43,479 nt of DNA from Clostridia bacterium (lineage in GTDB: Bacteria > Bacillota > Clostridia > Christensenellales > Borkfalkiaceae). How positions within the stretch are numbered: the stretch's first letter is position 1; every line of letters starts with the position of its first letter. The DNA lies in NCBI GenBank assembly GCA_021199295.1, contig JAJQII010000015.1:1-43479 (forward strand), written 5' to 3'. Under the pieces are notes generated by a model. It was not told the origin of the DNA and did not search any database. It saw only the letters and a program-made list of their open reading frames with translations. The position numbers were made by a program, and so were the translations under genes. This document shows positions 8,701-16,384 of this stretch, piece by piece.

Positions 8701-9176
8701 GTTTCCACGTCATATTCGCGTGTATAGCCCATTGAAACAAGCAAAGACGGCAGCGAAGCGTAGTCACACTCTTTACCGGAAGTAAATGTTAAAGGTTTTA
8801 CTTTAGCTGGAAATAACTGCAATAAAGCCTCTACGTCGCACACGGCAACGCGAGCACCGCAATCTATTGCGTTTACTGCTGTAAGCCTTGAATACAGCGA
8901 ATCTTTAGATACAGCGTTTTTATACAGTAAGACGTCGTCTTTTGCGGTAAGAAGCACAACATTTTCGCCTGTAAGCGCAGATAATGACAAATGGGCACGC
9001 TGTGCTGCCACGGCATCGGCGGCGACATACAAAAACTTGCCTTTTGTAAGCGAAGCCAAAAGGTATTTATGGGAATCGGACACGCCGAAAACCGCCGTCG
9101 GAACACCGAGGCGGCAGTCGTTGCCCAGGGATATATAATCCCCGCCTAAATTTTCGTAAGTAAACAATCCGTTCAA
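5763..9176 (-). CDS. mfd: Transcription-repair coupling factor Mfd
   Basis: A 1137-residue protein, usual length. It removes RNA polymerase stalled at lesions and recruits UvrA. Domains in order: UvrB-like N-terminal module (~1-350), CarD-like polymerase-interacting domain (~477-535), then the RecG-like translocase with Walker A GDVGYGKT (629-636), DEEQ box (730-733) and TATPIPRT, followed by the regulatory C-terminal domain. The gene follows pth in the same frame after the pth TGA. TTG at 9176 is the first usable start and has a poor ribosome site, so the exact N-terminus is uncertain by a few residues; translation may be coupled to pth. Confidence 0.96.
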   Translation of the reverse strand: MNGLFTYENLGGDYISLGNDCRLGVPTAVFGVSDSHKYLLASLTKGKFLYVAADAVAAQRAHLSLSALTGENVVLLTAKDDVLLYKNAVSKDSLYSRLTAVNAIDCGARVAVCDVEALLQLFPAKVKPLTFTSGKECDYASLPSLLVSMGYTREYDVETKGSFAVRGDILDIYPINTDNPVRIDFFGDTIERIRPYDAVTGDRLPEVNSVTVISAAEAVVTPKDLPVISSAFSKGLKTFADIKAYRRAQTIADDIKNKAETGSQFAGASYLMPILSTTRTVFDVISPDTLIIFDECKQINDKIEGVYSEHANRFKELKAGGEVFDFSFNQIAPQKFISDGIKNYRAMALQTFFGSTFFFQPLKTYKFKATPVPSYLNVFDQFILDAKNWLRGGYRVLVYSGDEGRTDKLVQLLVDEGLPVNPVPDRLEALRGIAVTSRNLAHGIILHENKLAIIGSADLYTKSAAAKRIRRRRGDMFSAPEIGQYAVHETHGVGKITGTKKIETTDGIKEYISVEYKGGDILYVPVEQMDILSRYVGEENPALSKIGGADFERVKERVRTSIKKLAFDLKELYAERSAKKGYAFPENTVMMEEFENAFKYEETPDQLSSIQEIKEDMCSDKVMDRLLCGDVGYGKTEVALRAVYLCVLGGKQAVIMCPSTILAQQHYATATERFAEFGVRVECLTRFKTQSQQQEILKKLANGQIDLLIGTHRLLSKDVVFYDLGLLVLDEEQRFGVEHKEKIKHIKNNIDCLTMTATPIPRTLHMSLSGIRDISTINTPPRKRLPVQTYVVEETETLIRDACVRELSRGGQVFILYNRVESIQTFAAKVAAIMPEASVCYIHGRMEKDLLERSMIDFCEGKHNILVTTTIIENGIDLPNANTIIVIDADRLGISQLYQLRGRVGRSSRLAHAYFTYKPERILSSDASARLKAIMQFTELGSGFKIAMRDLEIRGAGNVLGAEQHGHMDKVGYELYSKLLKEELTGEKQTAAELDIKATAYIPENYVESTAGRMDCYKQIAEIRSVADYKRVCLSIEDNYGAMPDEVLNLLIIAVLKSYAAKFSIRKITVSSTAAELELASIDTLGDKRIKAAMDKTASYTSVSMTNSPKIIFRPKANPAKTMIEMTNFLKLAVSFA

Positions 9177-9203
9177 AGTCTTATTAAAATGCTGAAAAAA
9201 TTC

Positions 9204-9767
9204 TCAGCCGTTAAATTCCGTCATTACCAGTTCGGTCGCCTTACCTTCAGCAAGCGCTATAGCGGCATCGGCGGCACGTTCGCACGCCGAAACAAAAAGC
9301 TGGTAATCTTCCTTTTTTACTTCAGAAAGTACATAATCTATTATGGGAACGTTGACTTCCTTGTCCCGTATACCTATGCGGATGCGGGTAAATTTTTCCG
9401 TGCCGATTTCGGCTATAACCGAGCGCATGCCATTGTGTGTGCCTCCGCTCCCTTCGGGGCGGATACGCAGCTTGCCCTTGGGGATATCGTAATCATCGTA
9501 AATTACTATAAGCTGTGAGGGATCTGCCTTATATTTTGCAAGAAGCTGCTTTACAGCCTCCCCGCTGTTATTCATATACGTAACGGGGCGCGCAATGATT
9601 ATCTTTTCGCCAGCGATATGCGCTTCCGCCGTTACCGAAGCACACTCCTTTTTTTTAAACTTTACGCCCAGCTTTGCCGCGACGTCGCCCGCCGCATTGT
9701 ACCCCATATTATGAAAGGTTTTAAAATATGTTTCTTCTGGGTTGCCGAGACCGACTATAATATACAT
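9204..9767 (-). CDS. pth: Peptidyl-tRNA hydrolase
   Basis: 187 residues, the usual length. It releases peptides from peptidyl-tRNA dropped by ribosomes. Seen: opening strand with GLGNP (6-10), catalytic His19 in the FHNMG turn, the Asp-containing DDYD stretch, and GSGGTHNGMRS, the tRNA-acceptor-binding loop. The order prs-pth-mfd is common in Bacillota. The mfd start lies only 27 nt after its stop. Confidence 0.96.
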   Translation of the reverse strand: MYIIVGLGNPEETYFKTFHNMGYNAAGDVAAKLGVKFKKKECASVTAEAHIAGEKIIIARPVTYMNNSGEAVKQLLAKYKADPSQLIVIYDDYDIPKGKLRIRPEGSGGTHNGMRSVIAEIGTEKFTRIRIGIRDKEVNVPIIDYVLSEVKKEDYQLFVSACERAADAAIALAEGKATELVMTEFNG

Positions 9768-9787
9768 AATTTATACCGAGGACAACA

Positions 9788-9812
9788 AGCGCCACAGTTT
9801 TGCTGTGGCGTT
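9788..9812 (-). terminator. Hairpin between prs and pth (weak terminator or processing site)
   Basis: A perfect 8-bp stem CGCCACAG/CTGTGGCG with a 5-nt loop. On the minus strand the tail is CTTGTTGTC, poor in T, so it may only attenuate or mark an RNA-processing point. The T-richer tail is on the plus strand. Confidence 0.4.
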
Positions 9813-9818
9813 ATTTTA

Positions 9819-10766
9819 TCAGTCGTAAATTTTTGACATAGGTTTGTCAAGATATACGTTTTCTATCGCCGAGGCAAATATGGCTGCCGTAGAAATCATT
9901 TTAAACGAAGGCAACATCTTTTCTTCGGGAATGTTTATTGTATCGAGCATTGCAAGTTCGCTTATAGGCGAAGTAGACAGCCTTTCTATAGCAGGGCCTG
10001 AAAGCACCCCGTGCGAACAGCAAGCGTAAATTTCTTTAGCGCCAGCTTCCTTTAACGCCTTAGCGCCCTGCACTATCGTGCCTGCCGTGTCTATCATATC
10101 GTCGACCATAAGGCAATTCTTGCCCTCAACGTCACCGATTATGTTCATAACTTCCATAACGTTTGCTTTGGGGCGGCGTTTATCGATGATCGCCATTTTG
10201 GCATCCATACGGGCAGCCACCTTTCTTGCGCGGTTTACCGAACCGATATCGGGGGAAACGACTACAAAATTCTCGTCTACCTTGGGTTTGAAATAATTGT
10301 AAAGAGTAGGCCCGCCGACAAGATTGTCGAGGGGAATATCGAAAAATCCCTGTATTTGCAGGCAGTGCAAATCCATGGTAAGAACCCTGTCTGCACCCGC
10401 AGAAGTTATAAGGTTAGCCACGAGTTTTGCTGTTATAGGCTCGCGCGAGCGGGCTTTTCTGTCCTGGCGGGCATAGCCGAAATAGGGAATTACAGTAGTG
10501 ATTCTGCCTGCGCTTGCGCGTTTTGCGGCATCAATCATTATAAGAAGTTCCATTAAATTTGTGTTTACGGGATCGCTTGTAGACTGTATTAAAAATACGT
10601 CTTTGCCCCTTATGGATTCCTTATAACGCACATAAATTTCACCGTCTGAAAAATGTGTCAGCTCCATATCGCCGAGCGTCGTGTTAAGTTTCGCGGCAAT
10701 AGCTTTAGCCAAAGGAATGTTAGAGTTGCCGGAAAAGATCTTGATTTCGCTGCCGTGATTAATCAT
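9819..10766 (-). CDS. prs: Ribose-phosphate pyrophosphokinase
   Basis: 315 residues, the usual class I PRPP synthetase length. It makes PRPP from ribose-5-phosphate and ATP for purine, pyrimidine, His and Trp synthesis; the trpD product in this window consumes PRPP. Seen: [20 protein letters not shown], the ATP/metal region, and the PRPP-binding loop [11 protein letters not shown]. The ATG at 10766 has GGAGG 11 nt upstream. It heads a likely prs-pth-mfd transcription unit. Confidence 0.97.
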   Translation of the reverse strand: MINHGSEIKIFSGNSNIPLAKAIAAKLNTTLGDMELTHFSDGEIYVRYKESIRGKDVFLIQSTSDPVNTNLMELLIMIDAAKRASAGRITTVIPYFGYARQDRKARSREPITAKLVANLITSAGADRVLTMDLHCLQIQGFFDIPLDNLVGGPTLYNYFKPKVDENFVVVSPDIGSVNRARKVAARMDAKMAIIDKRRPKANVMEVMNIIGDVEGKNCLMVDDMIDTAGTIVQGAKALKEAGAKEIYACCSHGVLSGPAIERLSTSPISELAMLDTINIPEEKMLPSFKMISTAAIFASAIENVYLDKPMSKIYD

Positions 10767-10862
10767 TGGGGATACTGCCTCCGAGTGCTTTAGTATATAA
10801 TTTTACCGCTTTGTTTGCGGCTAACGCCTGTTTTGTTTCCTGCCCGCAAGGGGGCATGCTCT

Positions 10863-10891
10863 ATTTTAATGTCAACTACGGATAAAGTCAA
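10863..10891 (-). promoter_or_regulatory. Promoter of prs, followed by a structured leader
   Basis: Minus strand: -35 TTGACT (10886-10891), 17-bp spacer, -10 TAAAAT (10863-10868). The ~90-nt leader can form two small hairpins, TGCCC/GGGCA and CCGC/GCGG, before the GGAGG site. It matches no riboswitch class I know. Confidence 0.7.
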
Positions 10892-10960
10892 CTCAACAAA
10901 GCGGAATATTCCATAAATTTATTTTATAATTTTTTTTGCTTAACGCCAAGCCTCGCGTTA

Positions 10961-11422
10961 TTAATCGTCAATTAACTTGGTTCTGGCACGCATTTCTGAA
11001 AAGAAACGGGATAAAATACGCGAACACTCCTCTTCCATCACGCCGCCCTGGACTTGCGCCTTATGGTTAAGAATACCCGATTCGGCAATTATTCCCGTTA
11101 AAGAACGTCCCTTTGCCTCGTACGCGCCAAACCACACTTTTTTAATCCTGGCATTTAAAATTGCCCCCATACACATAGGACAGGGCTCTAAAGTTACGTA
11201 AATTTCACATTCGGGAAGTCTCCAGCTGCCCAGTTTTTTACACGCCTTTTCTATCGCCTCTATCTCGGCATGGGCGGTTGCAATCTGTTTTTTAGTACGC
11301 CTGTTGTGCCCGCGGGATATGATTTTGCCGTTTAAAACGACTACAGCGCCTATAGGGACTTCACCTTCGTCAAAGGCTTTCTGCGCACACTTCAGTGCGG
11401 CAGACATAAATTTATCTTTCAT
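10961..11422 (-). CDS. tadA: tRNA-specific adenosine deaminase TadA
   Basis: 153 residues. It converts A34 to inosine in tRNA-Arg(ACG). Seen: the zinc/catalytic motif HAEIEA (His51, Glu53) and PCPMC (Cys81, Cys84), in the spacing of TadA rather than cytidine deaminases. The C-terminal helix has the family-typical CSRILSRFF. Its ATG overlaps the end of the M14 peptidase gene by 11 nt, so it is the last gene of a tightly packed four-gene operon. Confidence 0.95.
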   Translation of the reverse strand: MKDKFMSAALKCAQKAFDEGEVPIGAVVVLNGKIISRGHNRRTKKQIATAHAEIEAIEKACKKLGSWRLPECEIYVTLEPCPMCMGAILNARIKKVWFGAYEAKGRSLTGIIAESGILNHKAQVQGGVMEEECSRILSRFFSEMRARTKLIDD

Positions 11423-12206
11423 AATACTCTGTAAAACATCTTAATATGTTGTAACACTTTTTTAATTTATGGATGTTCTTTATGGGGTGTGTAAGGCTGT
11501 CGCTACCACATTCTATGGTATAAGAGGCTATACCAAGCTTATTTATGCACCAGTCTTTATAACCGCCTGCAGAACCGTATATTATTTTTGGTTTATACCC
11601 TGTTGCGTTCGCTAAAATCATTGCCCCGTTTTTATCGCCCTCACCTGAAAACTGCCAGTATATTTCCTCTCCCTTAGTGTGAAAAGCGAACGTAACGCAC
11701 GGCTTGATTTTTAACGTAAAATCTCTTAAAGCCACGCTTTCAGTCTCTGAAAACGGGTAATCACCTATACAATTTTCCGCCCCTCTCGCACGGGTGTTAA
11801 GCCTGCCAGTACCCCATTCGGCGTCAAAATTACAATTTAAATCCACACCGCGGGCATTAGCTTTCCATAGCGCATACGCACTCTGCGAAATTTCAGCTCC
11901 GTCAGGGTTTAAAAGGGGAATTATCCAGCCTCCCCAGCCTTCATAAAAGCCAGTTTTTAAATGTTTTAGCGCAAGACGGGCTGTTATCCACTCCCTGCCA
12001 TGTACGGCGTAAACGGCAATAAGCTGTTTCCCGCAGGTGCTGCCCGAATGCATTGCAAATATGCCCCTGCCGTTAAAAGAATAGCCTATCGCACATTTTT
12101 TACCGCTGTAAGCAAGATAGAATTTTTTAACTTCGTTATATATCACACTGTTAAAATATTCATTAAAAAAGCGGTATATTCTATTTATGGTATTCGCTGC
12201 CAGCAT
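11412..12206 (-). CDS. M14-family zinc carboxypeptidase, no signal peptide
   Basis: 264 residues of the M14 metallocarboxypeptidase fold. Zinc ligands: His69 and Glu72 (HGRE) and His176 (AFHTKG). Catalytic Glu is Glu232 in YTIECG. The block NARGVDLNCNFD has Cys where classical carboxypeptidases carry the carboxylate-binding Arg (DLNRNF); gamma-D-Glu-diaminopimelate-type M14 enzymes also vary here. This suggests a muropeptide-type substrate, by inference. No signal sequence or membrane segment is visible, so it is probably cytoplasmic, for instance in cell-wall recycling. It overlaps rlmH by 26 nt and tadA by 11 nt. Confidence 0.82.
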   Translation of the reverse strand: MLAANTINRIYRFFNEYFNSVIYNEVKKFYLAYSGKKCAIGYSFNGRGIFAMHSGSTCGKQLIAVYAVHGREWITARLALKHLKTGFYEGWGGWIIPLLNPDGAEISQSAYALWKANARGVDLNCNFDAEWGTGRLNTRARGAENCIGDYPFSETESVALRDFTLKIKPCVTFAFHTKGEEIYWQFSGEGDKNGAMILANATGYKPKIIYGSAGGYKDWCINKLGIASYTIECGSDSLTHPIKNIHKLKKCYNILRCFTEYYER

Positions 12207-12618
12207 TTATCATATAGGCGCGATAAATCTGTTCGGCAAGTATAACCCTCATAAGCTGGTGGGGAAAAGTCATATCTGAAAAAGATAGTTTAAAATCTGC
12301 CTGCTCCTTTACCTTGTCACATAAACCGCAGGAAGATCCTATTATAAACGTTACCTCTTTGCCAGCATCGGATAATGCTTTTATCCGGGAAGCAAGCCCC
12401 TCGCTGGATAGCTTTTTACCCTCTATGCAAAGGGCTATTTTGTAGCCTTTCGAGCTTTTTAAAATAGACTCACCCTCTTCTTCAAGCGATCTGCCCTCTG
12501 CGATTTCACGAACAGAAAAGTCAACAAAACGCGAAAGCCGCTTTGCGTATTCCTGTACGGCGTCGCGGTAAAACTGCTCTTTTATTTTGCCTACACAGAC
12601 AATATTTACCTTTTGCAT
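12181..12618 (-). CDS. rlmH: 23S rRNA pseudouridine-1915 N3-methyltransferase RlmH
   Basis: 145 residues, SPOUT-class methyltransferase acting on helix 69 of 23S rRNA in the assembled ribosome. Seen: the SAM-knot region FIIGSSCGL and the diagnostic C-terminus AEQIYRAYMINAGSEYHK. It starts one base after the stop of the CPBP protease gene and overlaps the M14 gene, so the operon is densely packed. Confidence 0.95.
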   Translation of the reverse strand: MQKVNIVCVGKIKEQFYRDAVQEYAKRLSRFVDFSVREIAEGRSLEEEGESILKSSKGYKIALCIEGKKLSSEGLASRIKALSDAGKEVTFIIGSSCGLCDKVKEQADFKLSFSDMTFPHQLMRVILAEQIYRAYMINAGSEYHK

Positions 12619-12619
12619 A

Positions 12620-13540
12620 TTAAAACAAACTCACTATCCATAAAACTGCCAGCGCGGCTATACCGACGCATGCCGTGAAAAAAAACTTCTTCACACCGCC
12701 TTTCTGGACGGGATAAACTTGTTTTTTATCTAAAACGAGGATAACTACAGCGGCTATAAACGATACCGCCGAAAGCACGGTTACAGTAATTGCTGCCCAT
12801 AAAGGGGCGATATCGAAAAGCGAACCCGACGTATCCATTCCGCACGCAGCCATAATTATTATAACGGCGTTATTTAAAAAATGCACAAGTACTGACGGCA
12901 GTATGGAACGGCTTCTTATCGCCAACAGAGCCAAAGCGCAACCACAGATAAACTGGTAAACGGTCTGTTCTGCACTGGCGTGGAACAAGGCAAAAGCAAA
13001 ACCTATTATAAATATGGTATTTAAGCTGCCTGCTTCCTTTTCCATATTATTTAACATAACGCCGCGGAAAAGACCTTCTTCACAAACGGCAGGCAGAACG
13101 GCTATAACCAGTAAAGCAAGCACTACCCGCCCGCCTGACAAATCGGGCAGATAACTTTTAGACGAAGTGTAACCGAAAAGCTGGAGAAATTTTAACACCC
13201 CCGTGTTTACCCAGCTTACCGAAAAGAGCAAGCCGAAAGAAAGCAACAGAGCTACAATGTAATACTTAGGGCTTGTTTTTACGGGAAAAAGATTTTTAAA
13301 CCCCGTACCGCGGTATCTGGCGCAGATCGGCTGGGATACAATAAGCCCGAGCGGAGCGGCGAGATAGCTTATGTAAATGTAAGCGTCGTCACCCGATTTT
13401 AAACCGCATGCAAGAACTATTATGCTAACGATAAGGCTGAACACAAGGTATCCTACCACCGCCGCGCTGTACGCAACGCCTGCCGAGGAAGAACCGAGCC
13501 CCGCCTTGACTGTTTTTATTTTACCGTCGTTTTCCGTCAT
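12620..13540 (-). CDS. CPBP (CAAX/Abi-type) intramembrane metalloprotease
   Basis: About 306 residues with several hydrophobic segments. The CPBP catalytic motifs are visible: EEGLFRG (paired Glu plus Arg), FALFHAS (His) and HFLNNA (His/Asn). Family members cleave prenylated or membrane proteins or act in bacteriocin self-immunity; the substrate here is unknown. ATG at 13540 is preferred over GTG at 13546, but neither has a Shine-Dalgarno site, and the -10 box ends only 7 nt before the ATG. Translation may therefore be leaderless. First gene of the CPBP-rlmH-M14-tadA operon. Confidence 0.85.
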   Translation of the reverse strand: MTENDGKIKTVKAGLGSSSAGVAYSAAVVGYLVFSLIVSIIVLACGLKSGDDAYIYISYLAAPLGLIVSQPICARYRGTGFKNLFPVKTSPKYYIVALLLSFGLLFSVSWVNTGVLKFLQLFGYTSSKSYLPDLSGGRVVLALLVIAVLPAVCEEGLFRGVMLNNMEKEAGSLNTIFIIGFAFALFHASAEQTVYQFICGCALALLAIRSRSILPSVLVHFLNNAVIIIMAACGMDTSGSLFDIAPLWAAITVTVLSAVSFIAAVVILVLDKKQVYPVQKGGVKKFFFTACVGIAALAVLWIVSLF

Positions 13541-13546
13541 AAACAC

Positions 13547-13575
13547 ATTATAAACGAAAATTAATTTTAAGTAAA
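13547..13575 (-). promoter_or_regulatory. Promoter of the CPBP operon
   Basis: Minus strand: -35 TTTACT (13570-13575), 17-bp spacer, -10 TATAAT (13547-13552). The expected transcription start coincides with the ATG at 13540. Confidence 0.55.
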
Positions 13576-13656
13576 TGAATTGCGCCCAATTCGTTTTACT
13601 TTTTCACAAAAATATACTAACATTAAAGCGTAACAATTTTGTAAGTGAGCATACGG

Positions 13657-14496
13657 ATGAGAATAATAAACACTTCTGAAATAGAGGAGATAATTTACAA
13701 ATCGGCACTTAAAGCAGGCGTTACGCTTACCGACAGCTGCAAAGCGGCTTTAAATTGCGCTTATGCGGAAGAAGATGACGGCGCTGCCAAGTTTGCGTTA
13801 AAAACGCTTATCGAAAACAGCCGCGTTGCCGAAAATAACGTTATGCCCGTTTGCCAGGATACGGGAATGGCTGTAGTTATAATAGAAATAGGCAACGAAG
13901 TTTACCTTGAAGGCATGCCTCTGCCTGAAGCCGTAAACAACGCCGTGCGCAGGGCATACAAAGACGGATACTTCAGAAAGTCCGTCTGCGACCCTATAAC
14001 AAGGGTAAACACGGCGGACAACACCCCAGCCGTTTTACATACCGAAATTTGCAAGGGTGACAGAGTAAAAATAACATTTATGCCAAAAGGGTTCGGCAGT
14101 GAAAACATGTCGCGTATGTTTATGCTGAAACCCGCGCAGGGCGTAGACGGAATTATAGAAAGCATTGTGACAGCCGTAAGAGAGGCTGGCTCGCGCCCCT
14201 GCCCTCCCGTTTACGTAGGCGTGGGCATCGGCGGATCATTCGACAGCTGTGCATTTCTTGCAAAAAAAGCGCTTACGCGTGATATCGGTTCGCGCAGCGA
14301 CAGGCAAGACATTGCAGAAATCGAAAGCAAAGCCCTTGAAAGGATAAATAAGCTAAATATCGGCTGCCAGGGCTTCCATGGCAAGGTAACAGCTTTGGGC
14401 GTAAGCTGCGAATGGTCGCCCACGCACATTGCAGGACTACCCGTTGCCGTTAATATACAGTGCCACTGCGTGCGCTGCGTAAAGGAGGTTTTATGA
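13657..14496 (+). CDS. Class I fumarate hydratase, alpha subunit
   Basis: About 279 residues; the N-terminal half of the two-subunit, [4Fe-4S]-dependent fumarase/tartrate dehydratase family (fumarate plus water to malate). Conserved cysteines that ligate the cluster include the one in VCQDTGM; VGIGGSFD and MPKGFGSENMS are further family blocks. ATG at 13657 is chosen because AAGTGAG stands 7 nt upstream; the GTG four codons earlier has no such site. A -10-like TATACT lies at 13613-13618. The stop overlaps the beta-subunit ATG (ATGA). Oxygen-labile, fitting an anaerobe. Tartrate dehydratase is an alternative substrate assignment. Confidence 0.88.
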   Translation: MRIINTSEIEEIIYKSALKAGVTLTDSCKAALNCAYAEEDDGAAKFALKTLIENSRVAENNVMPVCQDTGMAVVIIEIGNEVYLEGMPLPEAVNNAVRRAYKDGYFRKSVCDPITRVNTADNTPAVLHTEICKGDRVKITFMPKGFGSENMSRMFMLKPAQGVDGIIESIVTAVREAGSRPCPPVYVGVGIGGSFDSCAFLAKKALTRDIGSRSDRQDIAEIESKALERINKLNIGCQGFHGKVTALGVSCEWSPTHIAGLPVAVNIQCHCVRCVKEVL

Positions 14497-15014
14497 AAGA
14501 ACTCGTTTTACCCCTTACAAAAGAACAGGTTAAAGACCTTAAGGCGGGCGACAGCGTGCTTCTTTCGGGCGTGATACTCACGGCACGCGACTGTGCGCAC
14601 AGGCGCATTACCGAAATGATAAACAAGGGAGAAAAGCTCCCGTTTGACATAGACGGAGCTGTTATCTACTACGCAGGCCCATGCCCGTCTAAGCCAGGCA
14701 TGGCGTCGGGCAGCTGCGGGCCTACCACCTCTGCGCGTATGGACAGCTTTGCACCCGCCCTTTTGGATATGGGGCTGGGCGCTATCATCGGTAAAGGTGA
14801 AATGTGCAGCGAGGTTGCCATAGCGCTTAAACGCAACTGTTCGGTTTATTTTGCGGCTATAGGCGGCGCAGGCGCGATTTACGGTTCGAACATAAAAAAG
14901 AGCGAGTGCATAGCCTTCCCCGACCTTTTATCAGAAGCCGTGTACAGGCTGGAAGTAGAAAAATTTCCCCTTGTAGTCGCAATGGACTGCCACGGCGGAA
15001 ACATATACCGCTAA
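14493..15014 (+). CDS. Class I fumarate hydratase, beta subunit
   Basis: About 173 residues; C-terminal partner of the alpha subunit. The start ATG at 14493 follows a perfect AAAGGAGG and overlaps the alpha stop by 4 nt, which enforces equal production. A frame open to 14460 is only an extension into the alpha gene. Seen: LSGVILTARDCAHRRI near the N-terminus, the GPCPSKPG loop, SCGPTTSARMD and the GKGEMCSEV segment, all typical of the swivel domain that closes on the substrate. Confidence 0.9.
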   Translation: MKELVLPLTKEQVKDLKAGDSVLLSGVILTARDCAHRRITEMINKGEKLPFDIDGAVIYYAGPCPSKPGMASGSCGPTTSARMDSFAPALLDMGLGAIIGKGEMCSEVAIALKRNCSVYFAAIGGAGAIYGSNIKKSECIAFPDLLSEAVYRLEVEKFPLVVAMDCHGGNIYR

Positions 15015-15037
15015 ATTTTAATACCATTAAAAATTAT

Positions 15038-15066
15038 TTGACAAAGCTGTGAAATAATTATATAAT
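15038..15066 (+). promoter_or_regulatory. Promoter of pheST
   Basis: Consensus -35 TTGACA (15038-15043), 17-bp spacer, consensus -10 TATAAT (15061-15066), directly ahead of the T-box leader. Confidence 0.9.
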
Positions 15067-15071
15067 TTTTG

Positions 15072-15333
15072 AGAACTAAATCAAAGGCGACGACCGGGAC
15101 AGACGCCCTTAACAGCTCCCCTTACAGAGAAAAGAATCCGAAAACGGCTGAAAGGTTCTTTATCGGGACAAGGACGGTATTCACCCGCGAGCCGGATAGG
15201 CGAAACCTTAAGGGATTAACTTATCCCGCCCCTTCTGCGTTAAGAAGATACAAGGCGGCTTAAAAGCCGTAAAATCAGGTGGTACAGCGGAATTATTAAC
15301 CCGCCCTGTGTTTGCAGGGCGGGTTTTATTTTT
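15072..15333 (+). promoter_or_regulatory. T-box leader (tRNA-Phe) of pheST
   Basis: A transcriptional T-box of ~260 nt. Stem I contains CAGAGA and GGCTGAAAGG elements. The specifier codon is TTC (Phe) at 15180-15182, in the usual context before ACCC and GAGC. The acceptor-sensing bulge TGGT (15280-15283) in AGGTGGTACAGCGG pairs with the ACCA end expected of tRNA-Phe. The terminator has 9-bp arms 15300-15308 and 15315-15323 followed by TTTTATTTTT. Uncharged tRNA-Phe would stabilise the antiterminator and allow pheST expression. No gene lies in this stretch. Confidence 0.92.
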
Positions 15334-15351
15334 GTTATCAGGAGAATATTT

Positions 15352-16371
15352 ATGCAGGATTTAGACGAGCTTAGAAAAAAAATAGACAAAGCAGTCGCGG
15401 AAATCAAATCAAGCAAAAATTTGCACGAGATGCGCATGAAGTTTTTGGGCAAAAGCGGTGAAATTTCTGCTTTGATGAAGCAGATGAAAGACCTTCCGCC
15501 CGAAGAAAGGCCTAAAACGGGTAAACTTATAAACGCTATACGCGAATGGGCAGAAAAACGCTTTGATTCGTACGAAAAAGAGCTTAAGGCGATAGAATTA
15601 AACCAAAAATACGAGCAGGAAAAAATTGACGTTACGTTGCCCGGGATAAGGAACAAAAAAGGTTCTTACCACCCCGACACGCTTGTAATAAATGAGCTTG
15701 TAAATATATTTGCAGGCATGGGATTTGAAATTTTCGAAGGCCCTGAAATAGAAAACGATTATTACAACTTTACAGCCCTCAACACGCCCAAAGACCACCC
15801 TGCAAGGGATATGCAGGATACCTTTTACCTTTCGGGCGACCTTTTGCTGCGCACGCAGACATCGGCTGGACAGATAAGGGTTATGGAAAATAAAAAGCCG
15901 CCCATAAAGATACTTTCTCCCGGTAAAGTATACCGTTCTGACGACGACGCCACCCACTCCCCTATGTTTTCACAGATGGAAGGGCTTGTTGTTGATAAGG
16001 GCATTACGCTCTGCGACCTTAAAGGCATGCTCGACGAATTTGCACGCAAAATATTCGGTGAGGGCGTAAAAACAAGGCTTCGCCCCTCTTACTTCCCCTT
16101 TACCGAACCTTCGGTAGAGGTTGACGTAAGCTGTTTTGAATGCGGCGGCAAGGGATGCCGATTGTGCAAAGGCACTGGCTGGATAGAAGTTTTAGGCGCT
16201 GGCATGGTAAACAGGCGTGTTTTGGAAGGCTGCGGTATCGATGCCGACGAATACACAGGTTTCGCATTCGGAATGGGCATAGAACGCATTGCCATGCTAA
16301 AATACGGCATAAACAATATGAAACTTTTATTTGACGGCGATGTCAAGTTTTTAAAACAGTTCAAAGGCTAA
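15352..16371 (+). CDS. pheS: Phenylalanine--tRNA ligase alpha subunit
   Basis: 339 residues, the usual length. N-terminal coiled coil (~1-85), then the class II catalytic core: motif 2 region [10 protein letters not shown] with VYRSDD, and motif 3 [14 protein letters not shown] near the C-terminus. An internal [17 protein letters not shown] stretch is common in Bacillota PheS. An AGGAG site stands ahead of the ATG. Forms an alpha2-beta2 enzyme with the next gene, 13 nt downstream. Confidence 0.97.
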   Translation: MQDLDELRKKIDKAVAEIKSSKNLHEMRMKFLGKSGEISALMKQMKDLPPEERPKTGKLINAIREWAEKRFDSYEKELKAIELNQKYEQEKIDVTLPGIRNKKGSYHPDTLVINELVNIFAGMGFEIFEGPEIENDYYNFTALNTPKDHPARDMQDTFYLSGDLLLRTQTSAGQIRVMENKKPPIKILSPGKVYRSDDDATHSPMFSQMEGLVVDKGITLCDLKGMLDEFARKIFGEGVKTRLRPSYFPFTEPSVEVDVSCFECGGKGCRLCKGTGWIEVLGAGMVNRRVLEGCGIDADEYTGFAFGMGIERIAMLKYGINNMKLLFDGDVKFLKQFKG

Positions 16372-16384
16372 AGGAGGAAAGATT

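Noticed and set aside
10941-10960. Hairpin TAACGC/GCGTTA after tadA as a terminator
   Set aside because: Only 6 bp, and on the minus strand it is followed by A's, not T's.
15016-15032. TTTTAAT/ATTAAAA inverted repeat after the fumarase beta gene as a terminator
   Set aside because: Only A/T pairs and no clear T tail; likely chance in AT-rich promoter DNA.
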